Of a stretch of 5,030 bases of DNA, positions 1 through 5,030 are shown piece after piece. Made by a program: the position numbers and the translations under genes. Under the pieces are notes generated by a model. The model searched no databases. It was given only the letters and a program-made list of their open reading frames with translations, and had not been told where the DNA came from. How positions within the stretch are numbered: position 1 is the stretch's first letter; every line of letters begins with the position of its first letter. The stretch comes from Lachnospiraceae bacterium (GTDB lineage Bacteria > Bacillota > Clostridia > Lachnospirales > Lachnospiraceae), in NCBI GenBank assembly GCA_003488965.1, contig DNJW01000423.1, positions 1 through 5,030 on the forward strand, read 5' to 3'.

Positions 1-61
1 CGGCAGAACCGTTGGAACTGCCGGGGGCATTGCCGGTGTCGGCAGAACTGTTGGAACTGCC
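1..61 (-). repeat. 22-bp direct repeat in the Ser/Asn/Gly linker
   Basis: Bases 1-22 and 40-61 are the same 22 bases apart from one C/T difference at the tenth position, giving a 39-base (13-codon) period. Read on the minus strand the linker is rich in Ser, Asn and Gly (GSSNSSADTGNAP then GSSNGSA). It is a flexible low-complexity tether after the Cys/His array. The repeat may continue beyond the window edge and is a likely place for slippage variation. Confidence 0.7.
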
Positions 62-3000
62 AGAACCGCTGCTGCTATTGGGACTGCTGTTGTTGCTTGC
101 AGCCGGTTTGCTGCTGGGAGCAGCGGGGGCAGCTTTGGGTTCTTCATAGCCGCATCTGCGGCATTTGCCGTCAGCCATGTCATGCCCTAAGGCAGGAATT
201 TCTTCAGAATAGCTGTCGCCGCAAGAACAAGAATAAGTCTGGATTCCTTTTTCTGTACAAGATGCCTGCCTGGTAACAGAGGAGGCATAATTGTGCGTAT
301 GGCTTGGAGGCAGCTTGGCAATGGCCTCCGTGTAGGTATCCTGGCAGTTGGAACAAGTATAGGTACGGGTGCCTTCTGCTGTTTCGGTGGCTTCCTTGGT
401 AACTTTGGAATCATAATTATGCCCGGATGCGGGAATTGGTTCCGTGTAGCTGTCGCCGCAGGAGCAGGAGTAAGTCAGAACACCTGCAGCGGTACAGGAA
501 GGTTTTGTGGTGATTTCCGATGTATAACTGTGCTTATGGCTGGACGGAAGCTTGTCAATGGATTCCGTATAAGTGTCGCCGCAGCGGGAACAGGTATAAG
601 TACGGATGCCTTTTTCCGCTTCCGTGGCAGCTTTTGTATCGGCAGAGCTGTAGCTGTGGCCCAGCGCAGGAATTTCCTCATTTTCTTTTGCCCCGCAAAG
701 GAGACAGGAACGGGTCTGTACGCCTGCAGCGGTACAAGAAGCAGGCGTGGTAACGGACCATTCTCCGAAATTATGAGTGCTGCATTCACTGTCGGCTTTT
801 TTCGTGACAGTAACAGGGATAGAGATGCCAGTTACTGTCTGGTAGTTTGCCGTATCCGGGTTATAAGATGCTTTGCAGGAGATGGAGCCTTCCTTGTCCA
901 GCACAGAGGAAGGATTTTCCCATGTAAAGCCGGCAGGCAGCTTAATGGATGCCAAAGTAGTGCCGGCAGCCGTTTTCAGCCCGGAGGGAACCGTATAAGC
1001 AGGAGTGCCTTTGTTTACTGTCAGTGAAATGGTTTGTTTGACCGTATTGTATTTTCCGGTATCCGACGGCGTGAAAGTGGCGGGATACCCGGTGTTGGAT
1101 ACGGTTGGAACAATGGAAGGATTATCCCATTTCCATCCGGCAGGCAGCTTAATATCTGCCAAAGTCTGTTCCGGCGCATAGGTAATAGAACCCAAAACCG
1201 GAAGGGTATAATCAGGGTTGATTTTGGTTACGGTTACCGTACAAGAGACGGTGGAACTGCCGGAAGCAGTGCAGCTGATGGTGGCTGTTCCGGCAGAAAC
1301 TCCGGTGACTGTACCATCCGGTGCAACAGCGGCAATGTTGGAATCGGAGCTGCTGAAAGTAACGGAGCCGGCGGCTGCTGTTTTGCCTTCAATGGAAGCG
1401 GTAAGTGTAACAGATTCCCCGGCTTTCAGGGAAAACGATGTTTTGTTTAAAGTGATTTCCTTTACTGCTGCAGGCTGCGGGCAGGCAGCGGAAGGCATAT
1501 TGTTGTAAACAGGTATGCGGAATACAAAGGGGTTGTTGATGGATCCCGCCGTTGCATAGGCTTTTTTTACGGAAACCGCTTCGGAAGAAGGTGCGGCGAT
1601 ATTCTGCATATACTGATGCTGGTACAGTCCGGAGGGAGAGGTTTTGCTTACATTAAATTTCTGGAGATAAAGCGTATTCTGACCCTTGCGGATGTAGTTT
1701 TTAGAAATAATATTGGAACCCCCTTCCAGTGACAGGCAGCGGGTGGTCCATTGGTATTCGGCAGCTTTTTTCAAGCCGTTTTCAATGACTTGTGTGCTGC
1801 CCTGGCCGGTGGCGCCGATGTTGAAATAATTATAGACACCGGGGTAGGAAGGGTATGTGCCGGAAATTAAAGGCGAGGTACCGTCGCCTTGTTCCTGCCG
1901 TACCCGGGATGCCAGATGGAAAGGACTGACATCCAATTGTTTTGCGATGGTACAGAATGCCTGTGCATAGCTCTGGCCTTTGGAATCGCCCGGAATAGCG
2001 CCGGACATAAAAGTGCCGTTTAAGATTTCCTGCACTGCATTTTCCGTATGATAAGTTCCGTTGTAGCTTAACAGTTCAAATTGGAAAATATAGTTTTCCG
2101 TCAGGAAATTACGGGGGTCCATATAATATGCCAAGATTCCGTCTGTAGGGTAAGCCCATGATTTATCAAAGGATGATTTTTTCCACGCACTGTTCACGCT
2201 GGCGGAAATCAGGCTCCGGGATGCTTTGTTTTCTTCCTGTACAGCAGTGTTCCAATCCAAATCCGTGTTCATTTTTACGAAAATCCAGTTCGGATGAGCC
2301 GTTTTCAGGCTTAACAGACCGCTCTGATAGGAAGAAGGAAACTGGGCGATATCGGCAGGAGTGCTTGCCGGGGCTTTCATAAGAGCCGGGGCTGTCATGC
2401 GGTAAGTCTGGCTGCTGATGGATTTCTCTTCCCATGCGATAAGATCTTCGTCGGAATAAGCCAGATACTCCCTTTCGATATAGCCGCTGTAAGAACTGCC
2501 GCCTATCTCTATTGTCGCCTGATACCAGATATTATGCAAGGAATCTTCGTCAACGCCGGTGATACGGACGGATTGTCCGGTAGATATAGTTACCGCGGTT
2601 TCTTCTTTGTTTCCGGGCTGAAGTTTGACTTCGTAACTGTCGCAAAGATAAAGGAGGGCATAAATATCCTTCCCGTTTGCCAGACTGTTCAGCTCTTCCC
2701 TGGCTTCCTCAATATCAATCAGGCGTATGGCGGATAATCCCTGCTCTACATATACGGTAATATAGGGCAGATTTGTGAAAGAGTCGAAAGAGGATGCCAA
2801 AGGATAGGCATCCGTATCCCATACCGGTGTAAAATCGTATACATCAAATTCCGTGTTTTCGTAATCGTCGCCACATTCCCATGTGACGGAAAGCGGTGAG
2901 GGTGATTCCGCATCGTCAAAAAAAACAGACAGCTCTCCCGGAAGTAAGGCATAGATGTCTTCCAGGGCAGGCTTGCCGTCAAAGGACATTTCCGCTTCCT

Positions 3001-3175
3001 CATCGGAAAGAGGGGTAATGGCGGTAATTTCCGGCACAGTGTCTCCGGAATCTGCTGCCGGAACCTCGTCTGCCTGAGCCGCAAGAGCAGGAATAGAGCG
3101 GGTGCAGAAAACAGAAATAAAAATCAGTACAGCAGTGACAGCTGTAAAAATGCGGTTGCTTTGTCTTTTGTTCAT
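1..3175 (-). CDS. Secreted multidomain cell-wall glucosaminidase with Ig-like and Cys/His repeats (3' end cut by window)
   Basis: Translating the minus strand from ATG at 3175 gives 1058 codons without a stop, running off the left edge, so the C-terminus is missing. Residues 1-33 form a signal peptide: basic start (MNKRQSNR), hydrophobic core, cleavage near ALA-A at 32/33. Residues about 60-150 look like an Ig-like segment (LPGELSV, VTWECGDDYENT, FTPVWD). Residues about 170-240 look like an SH3-type barrel. Residues 279-530 match the glucosaminidase family (GH73-like beta-N-acetylglucosaminidase of peptidoglycan), with FPSSYQSG, HPNWIF, YYMDPRNFL (350-358), ASRVRQEQG with likely catalytic Glu428, and YNYFNIGA (449-456). 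A Big_2 domain (571-651), two beta-sandwich-like repeats (658-794), Cys/His repeats (801-1009) and a Ser/Asn/Gly linker (1019 on) follow. The start is supported by AGGAG seven bases upstream. Expected role: cleaving peptidoglycan glycan strands outside the cell during growth, separation or remodelling. Exact bond specificity and surface anchoring cannot be read here. Family assignment is strong; outer-domain functions are inferred. Confidence 0.93.
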   Translation of the reverse strand, partial: MNKRQSNRIFTAVTAVLIFISVFCTRSIPALAAQADEVPAADSGDTVPEITAITPLSDEEAEMSFDGKPALEDIYALLPGELSVFFDDAESPSPLSVTWECGDDYENTEFDVYDFTPVWDTDAYPLASSFDSFTNLPYITVYVEQGLSAIRLIDIEEAREELNSLANGKDIYALLYLCDSYEVKLQPGNKEETAVTISTGQSVRITGVDEDSLHNIWYQATIEIGGSSYSGYIEREYLAYSDEDLIAWEEKSISSQTYRMTAPALMKAPASTPADIAQFPSSYQSGLLSLKTAHPNWIFVKMNTDLDWNTAVQEENKASRSLISASVNSAWKKSSFDKSWAYPTDGILAYYMDPRNFLTENYIFQFELLSYNGTYHTENAVQEILNGTFMSGAIPGDSKGQSYAQAFCTIAKQLDVSPFHLASRVRQEQGDGTSPLISGTYPSYPGVYNYFNIGATGQGSTQVIENGLKKAAEYQWTTRCLSLEGGSNIISKNYIRKGQNTLYLQKFNVSKTSPSGLYQHQYMQNIAAPSSEAVSVKKAYATAGSINNPFVFRIPVYNNMPSAACPQPAAVKEITLNKTSFSLKAGESVTLTASIEGKTAAAGSVTFSSSDSNIAAVAPDGTVTGVSAGTATISCTASGSSTVSCTVTVTKINPDYTLPVLGSITYAPEQTLADIKLPAGWKWDNPSIVPTVSNTGYPATFTPSDTGKYNTVKQTISLTVNKGTPAYTVPSGLKTAAGTTLASIKLPAGFTWENPSSVLDKEGSISCKASYNPDTANYQTVTGISIPVTVTKKADSECSTHNFGEWSVTTPASCTAAGVQTRSCLLCGAKENEEIPALGHSYSSADTKAATEAEKGIRTYTCSRCGDTYTESIDKLPSSHKHSYTSEITTKPSCTAAGVLTYSCSCGDSYTEPIPASGHNYDSKVTKEATETAEGTRTYTCSNCQDTYTEAIAKLPPSHTHNYASSVTRQASCTEKGIQTYSCSCGDSYSEEIPALGHDMADGKCRRCGYEEPKAAPAAPSSKPAASNNSSPNSSSGSGSSNSSADTGNAPGSSNGSA
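185..775 (-). repeat. Alternating Cys/His repeat array in the hydrolase C-terminus (five full units)
   Basis: Each unit begins with His followed by N/S/D and an aromatic or Met residue: His801, 840, 882, 919, 961 and 998. Unit lengths are 39, 42, 37, 42 and 37 residues. The 42-residue units carry CxxC (Cys862/865, Cys941/944). The 37-residue units carry CxC (Cys904/906, Cys983/985) plus an extra Cys ten residues earlier (Cys894, Cys973). The first unit carries Cys814 and Cys824/827. The pair 42+37 makes an exact 79-residue super-repeat present twice, at bases 422-658 and 185-421; about 50 of 79 residues agree by hand count. A degenerate sixth unit with CRRCG (Cys1005/1008) continues to about base 149. 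Such CxxC/His repeats occur in surface proteins of gut Clostridia. Metal binding, disulfide formation or wall attachment are possible roles, and the sequence does not decide between them. Confidence 0.85.
794..1204 (-). repeat. Two tandem beta-sandwich-like repeats in the hydrolase
   Basis: Residues 658-723 and 724-794 are two related copies, about 66 and 71 residues long. The shared core is TLADIKLPAGWKWDNPS (671-687) against TLASIKLPAGFTWENPS (740-756), a spacing of 69 residues. Each core is followed about 25-30 residues later by a TPSDTGKYNTV or NPDTANYQTV segment and a strand ending in a TV-rich stretch. The DNA is also close in the core: on the plus strand ggcaggcagcttaat occurs in both copies (near 932 and 1139). 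These look like Ig-like spacer modules between the Big_2 domain and the Cys/His array, and they probably extend or orient the enzyme in the wall. The fold is inferred from the strand pattern. Confidence 0.75.
1223..1465 (-). other. Big_2-type bacterial Ig-like domain within the hydrolase
   Basis: Residues 571-651 follow the Big_2 pattern: an opening VKEITLNKTSFSLKAGES, then VTLTASIEG, FSSSDSNIAAV, PDGTVTGVSAGTATISC and a closing CTVTVTK. Big_2 domains are extracellular spacer or adhesion modules. This one directly follows the end of the catalytic region, whose last recognisable motif is FVFRIPVYNNMP (550-561), a common finish for this enzyme type in Clostridia. Confidence 0.82.
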
Positions 3176-3182
3176 ATGTATT

Positions 3183-3187
3183 CTCCT
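3183..3187 (-). promoter_or_regulatory. Ribosome binding site of the hydrolase gene
   Basis: The minus strand reads AGGAG, seven bases before ATG at 3175. It is a strong match to the anti-Shine-Dalgarno sequence at near-optimal spacing and fixes this start. The signal peptide begins directly with this Met, which agrees. Confidence 0.88.
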
Positions 3188-3195
3188 AGGTTTAT

Positions 3196-3207
3196 CGGAA
3201 CGTTCCG
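3196..3207. promoter_or_regulatory. 12-bp perfect palindrome in the hydrolase leader
   Basis: CGGAACGTTCCG is perfectly self-complementary and lies 8 bases upstream of the AGGAG ribosome binding site (3183-3187), well downstream of the predicted start of transcription. As DNA it could be an operator for a dimeric regulator (roadblock type). As RNA it could be a short stem near the ribosome binding site, though with no proper loop. A chance palindrome cannot be excluded. No regulator family is recognised from it. Confidence 0.35.
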
Positions 3208-3220
3208 TACAATGGAATGC

Positions 3221-3237
3221 GCACAAATTTTTTGTGC
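3221..3237 (-). promoter_or_regulatory. Small hairpin in the hydrolase leader
   Basis: GCACAAA and TTTGTGC form a 7-bp stem around a 3-base loop. It lies in the predicted 5' untranslated region between the promoter and the 12-bp palindrome. It could shape the leader RNA or protect its 5' end. It is not followed by a U-tract on the minus strand, so it does not look like an attenuator. I recognise no riboswitch consensus in the leader (c-di-GMP-I and ydaO types were considered). Confidence 0.4.
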
Positions 3238-3309
3238 AATCTGACAGACAGCGCTGCCGGGCAGAGCTTTTGGCTTCTTAATCATTAGTATCTCGTTAAG
3301 GATAAATAT

Positions 3310-3338
3310 AATATACTGTTAAATGGCGGTTAAGTCAA
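3310..3338 (-). promoter_or_regulatory. Sigma-A-type promoter of the hydrolase gene
   Basis: On the minus strand the -35 is TTGACT (3333-3338), then exactly 17 bases, then the -10 TATATT (3310-3315). Each hexamer has one departure from consensus. Transcription would start near 3302, giving a leader of about 127 nt before ATG. The surroundings are AT-rich. This is the best promoter in the window. Confidence 0.75.
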
Positions 3339-3401
3339 TGGATTTACAAACCTGCCGTAAATACTTTTGTGAAACGTTTGCTTATGAAGTGACGAAATAA
3401 T

Positions 3402-3438
3402 TTGAAAAATATGCGTATTAATGGTAAAGTATTATAAT
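3402..3438 (+). promoter_or_regulatory. Candidate promoter(s) of the tandem glycosyltransferase gene
   Basis: Two options overlap. TTGAAA (3402-3407), 17 bases, then TAAAGT (3425-3430) has good spacing but a -10 matching four of six positions. TATAAT (3433-3438) is a perfect -10 but has only a poor -35 (TATGCG, 3410-3415) at 17 bases and no TGn extension. Either would start transcription about 35-43 bases before the GTG start, a short leader. I favour sigma-A control of the gene but cannot choose the exact start. Confidence 0.5.
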
Positions 3439-3464
3439 ATATGATATTTAATATTTCATGAACG

Positions 3465-3470
3465 GCGAGG
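3465..3470 (+). promoter_or_regulatory. Ribosome binding site deciding a GTG start
   Basis: GCGAGG lies nine bases before GTG at 3480. The only other start nearby, ATG at 3458, is in another frame and stops after ten codons. In the glycosyltransferase frame a TGA at 3459-3461 blocks any earlier start, so GTG at 3480 is the first usable codon. Confidence 0.7.
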
Positions 3471-3479
3471 TTTTCTTCT

Positions 3480-4973
3480 GTGAGCGATAAACGAATAAGA
3501 TTTTTAAATACCCATGTGGACAACTTAACGATGAACGAGGCTGTAGAAGAGGCGCGGAGACTGATAAGAAAAGGCGGCAGAAGCTATGTGGTGACACCGA
3601 ATGTGGACCATATTGTCAAGATAGAGCATGATTATTTATTCCGTGAAATCTATGAAGGGGCTGATTTGATACTGACGGACGGGAAACCCCTTATTTGGAT
3701 ATCGCGGCTGCTGGGGACGCCCATTAAAGAAAAGATATCCGGTTCCGATTATTTTCCGGAAATCTGTAAGATGGCAGCGAAGGAAGGCTTGTCCATTTTT
3801 CTTCTGGGAGCCGCTGAGGGTGTGGCGAAAAAGGCTGCCATTAACCTGATGAAGAAATATAAGCATTTGAAAATTGCGGGGGTGTATTCTCCCAGTTATA
3901 CTTTTGAGAATGACGTAAAAGAGATTTCTTATATTATTCATAAAATTAACAAGGCGAAGCCGGATATTCTCTGCATCGGACTGGGGACGCCGAAGCAGGA
4001 AAAATTTTATTATAAATATAAAGATTTGCTAAACGTTCCGCTGACGCTTCATATCGGAGCGACGATTGATTTTGAGGCCGGAGTGGTGAAACGTGCGCCG
4101 CGGTGGATTAGCTATGCAGGCTTGGAATGGTTTTACCGGCTTTTAAAGGAGCCGAGGAGGCTTTACCGCCGATATCTGCTGGATGATTTGGAGATATTTC
4201 CGATTTTCCTGAAATACAGGAAGAATCAGCCTTTGTTTAAACCCAAATCCTGCAATATTCTTGGGGTGAATATCGCGGTAACGAATATGAAGTCAGTATG
4301 CTATTACCTGACCAGGAATATTCAGAAGCTCCGGGGGGAATATGTATGTGTATCGAATGTGCATACCACAGTAATGGCATATAACGACCCGTCCTACAGG
4401 GAAGTGCAGAATAATGCGGCAATTGCCGTTCCGGACGGGAAGCCTCTTTCGCTCATCTGCAGGATAAGAGGACATAAAGAAGCAAAGCGTGTGGCAGGTC
4501 CGGACTTGATGCCGGAGATACTGCAGATTTCGGAAAGGGAAGGCTATACCCATTATTTTTATGGAAGTACGGAACGGACATTAAGTTATTTGGAGAAAAA
4601 TCTCCGTGAAAAATATCCTAAGCTGAAAATTGCCGGAACATATTCTCCTCCCTTCCGTAAACTGACAAAGGAAGAAGACGAACGGATTGTGGATATGATA
4701 AATGCGGCACAGCCCGACTTTGTCTGGGTAGGCTTGGGGGCACCGAAACAAGAGCGCTGGATGTATGCGCATAAAGGAAAGGTAAACGCCATTATGTTGG
4801 GTGTCGGTGCGGCTTTCGACTTCCATGCGGGGACATCAAAGAGGGCTCCCAAGTGGATGCAGGAATTCTATCTGGAATGGCTGTACCGGCTGATTCAGGA
4901 CCCGAAGCGGCTGATGAGGCGTTATATGTTCTCTAATGCCCAGTTTATCTGGCTGATTTTGACCGGGCATTAG
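3480..4973 (+). CDS. Tandem double-domain GT26 (WecG/TagA/CpsF) glycosyltransferase
   Basis: The 497-residue protein is about twice the usual length of this family (roughly 240-260) and holds two complete copies. Domain 1 (about 1-245) has VVTPNVDHI (37-45), TDGKPL with Asp67, KISGSDYFPEI (85-95), GLGTPKQEKF (167-176), KRAPRW (204-209) and the Arg-rich tail EWFYRLLKEPRRLYRRY (216-232). Domain 2 (about 257-497) has VSNVH (291-295), PDGKPL with Asp319, RVAGPDLMPEI (337-347), GLGAPKQERW (418-427), KRAPKW (454-459) and EWLYRLIQDPKRLMRRY (466-482). Known relatives move ManNAc, ManNAcA or similar sugars from a nucleotide sugar to an undecaprenyl-diphosphate-linked acceptor for teichoic acid, enterobacterial common antigen or capsule; the Asp in the DG motif is the proposed base in TagA, and the Arg-rich tail contacts the membrane. 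Both domains keep these features, so both may be active, possibly adding two sugars in turn. There is no signal peptide or transmembrane segment: a cytoplasmic, membrane-associated enzyme is expected. Family assignment is firm; sugars and acceptor are unknown. Confidence 0.95.
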   Translation: MSDKRIRFLNTHVDNLTMNEAVEEARRLIRKGGRSYVVTPNVDHIVKIEHDYLFREIYEGADLILTDGKPLIWISRLLGTPIKEKISGSDYFPEICKMAAKEGLSIFLLGAAEGVAKKAAINLMKKYKHLKIAGVYSPSYTFENDVKEISYIIHKINKAKPDILCIGLGTPKQEKFYYKYKDLLNVPLTLHIGATIDFEAGVVKRAPRWISYAGLEWFYRLLKEPRRLYRRYLLDDLEIFPIFLKYRKNQPLFKPKSCNILGVNIAVTNMKSVCYYLTRNIQKLRGEYVCVSNVHTTVMAYNDPSYREVQNNAAIAVPDGKPLSLICRIRGHKEAKRVAGPDLMPEILQISEREGYTHYFYGSTERTLSYLEKNLREKYPKLKIAGTYSPPFRKLTKEEDERIVDMINAAQPDFVWVGLGAPKQERWMYAHKGKVNAIMLGVGAAFDFHAGTSKRAPKWMQEFYLEWLYRLIQDPKRLMRRYMFSNAQFIWLILTGH

Positions 4974-4981
4974 CTTAAAAC

Positions 4982-5030
4982 ATTAAGAAACACTAAGGCT
5001 GCAAAGGACGCAGCCTAAGAGTTTCTAAAT
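4982..5030 (+). terminator. Long quasi-palindrome after the glycosyltransferase gene, probable terminator
   Basis: The stem has AGGCTGC (4996-5002) pairing with GCAGCCT (5010-5016) around the loop AAAGGAC. Outward it continues CT/AG, AGAAAC/GTTTCT and ATT/AAT, interrupted only by A-A mismatches at 4995/5017, 4992/5020 and 4985/5027. It begins nine bases after the stop codon and reaches the window edge, so it may be longer. Position and stem strength suit an intrinsic terminator. No clear U-tract is visible, only a TTT inside the right arm, so a palindromic intergenic repeat is an alternative. Confidence 0.55.

Larger units (their letters stand above)
3176..3479. other. Divergent intergenic region
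   Basis: These 304 bases separate the two start codons. From left to right they hold the hydrolase ribosome binding site, the 12-bp palindrome, the small hairpin, a GC-richer stretch of short overlapping palindromes around 3241-3265 (for example CAGCGCTG at 3250-3257), the hydrolase promoter at 3310-3338, and the glycosyltransferase promoter candidates at 3402-3438. The predicted -35 elements are about 63 bases apart and face away from each other, so a shared regulator between them is possible. I see no gene in this stretch. Confidence 0.7.

Noticed and set aside
1..781. CRISPR-like array suggested by regular repeats
   Set aside because: The repeats are in frame, encode a conserved Cys/His protein module and lack identical short repeats separated by unique spacers.
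293..1450. Long plus-strand open frames (293-1027, 1034-1450) opposite the hydrolase
   Set aside because: They lie antisense to a frame with clear domains and repeats. Their translations are low-complexity Gly/Cys/Arg mixtures matching no family I know, and they mirror the repeats of the real gene.
2746..3084. Minus-strand open frame of 112 codons in another frame within the hydrolase N-terminus
   Set aside because: It overlaps the signal peptide and Ig-like coding region of the real gene, is rich in Pro and Arg, and shows no recognisable domain.
3176..3302. Known riboswitch (c-di-GMP-I or ydaO-type c-di-AMP) in the hydrolase leader
   Set aside because: Neither consensus core could be found by eye, and the leader has no terminator-like expression platform.
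3458..3490. Ten-codon upstream ORF (ATG at 3458, TAA at 3488-3490) overlapping the glycosyltransferase start
   Set aside because: It is too short and has no good ribosome binding site of its own. It could influence translation by coupling, but nothing beyond the overlap supports this.
3636..4852. Minus-strand open frames opposite the glycosyltransferase
   Set aside because: They are antisense to strongly conserved GT26 motifs, and their translations show no domain or convincing start context.

Overview
The window looks like chromosomal DNA from an anaerobic, low-to-moderate-GC Firmicute, most likely Lachnospiraceae or a related Clostridia group. The evidence is the type of secreted glucosaminidase (Ig-like segment, SH3-like segment, glucosaminidase with a YYMDPRNFL motif, Big_2 domain, Cys/His repeats), strong AGGAG-type ribosome binding, sigma-A-like promoters and a GTG start. 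No database was searched, so the taxonomy is an inference.

Layout: two divergent genes flank a 304-base promoter region. From 3175 down to the left edge (minus strand) runs one uninterrupted frame of 1058 codons, cut by the window edge before its stop. It encodes a large secreted cell-wall hydrolase: signal peptide, Ig-like N-terminal segment, SH3-like segment, glucosaminidase catalytic domain, Big_2 domain, two related beta-sandwich-like repeats, five and a half Cys/His repeats and a Ser/Asn/Gly linker. From 3480 to 4973 (plus strand) lies a 497-residue glycosyltransferase made of two complete GT26 (WecG/TagA/CpsF) domains in tandem. The right edge (4982-5030) holds a long quasi-palindrome, probably the transcription terminator of the glycosyltransferase gene.

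The hydrolase gene has a convincing promoter (TTGACT, 17 bases, TATATT) and a leader of about 127 nt containing a 12-bp palindrome and a 7-bp hairpin. The glycosyltransferase has a short leader and one of two candidate promoters. Both products act on the cell envelope: one cuts peptidoglycan outside the cell, the other probably adds sugars to a lipid-linked glycopolymer precursor at the inner face of the membrane. A functional link is plausible but rests only on adjacency.

The most unusual items are the GT26-GT26 fusion, whose halves look like different subtypes and both keep their key motifs, and the alternating 42/37-residue Cys/His repeat array. I see no mobile element, CRISPR array, tRNA or rRNA, and no evidence of a wholly new multigene system.
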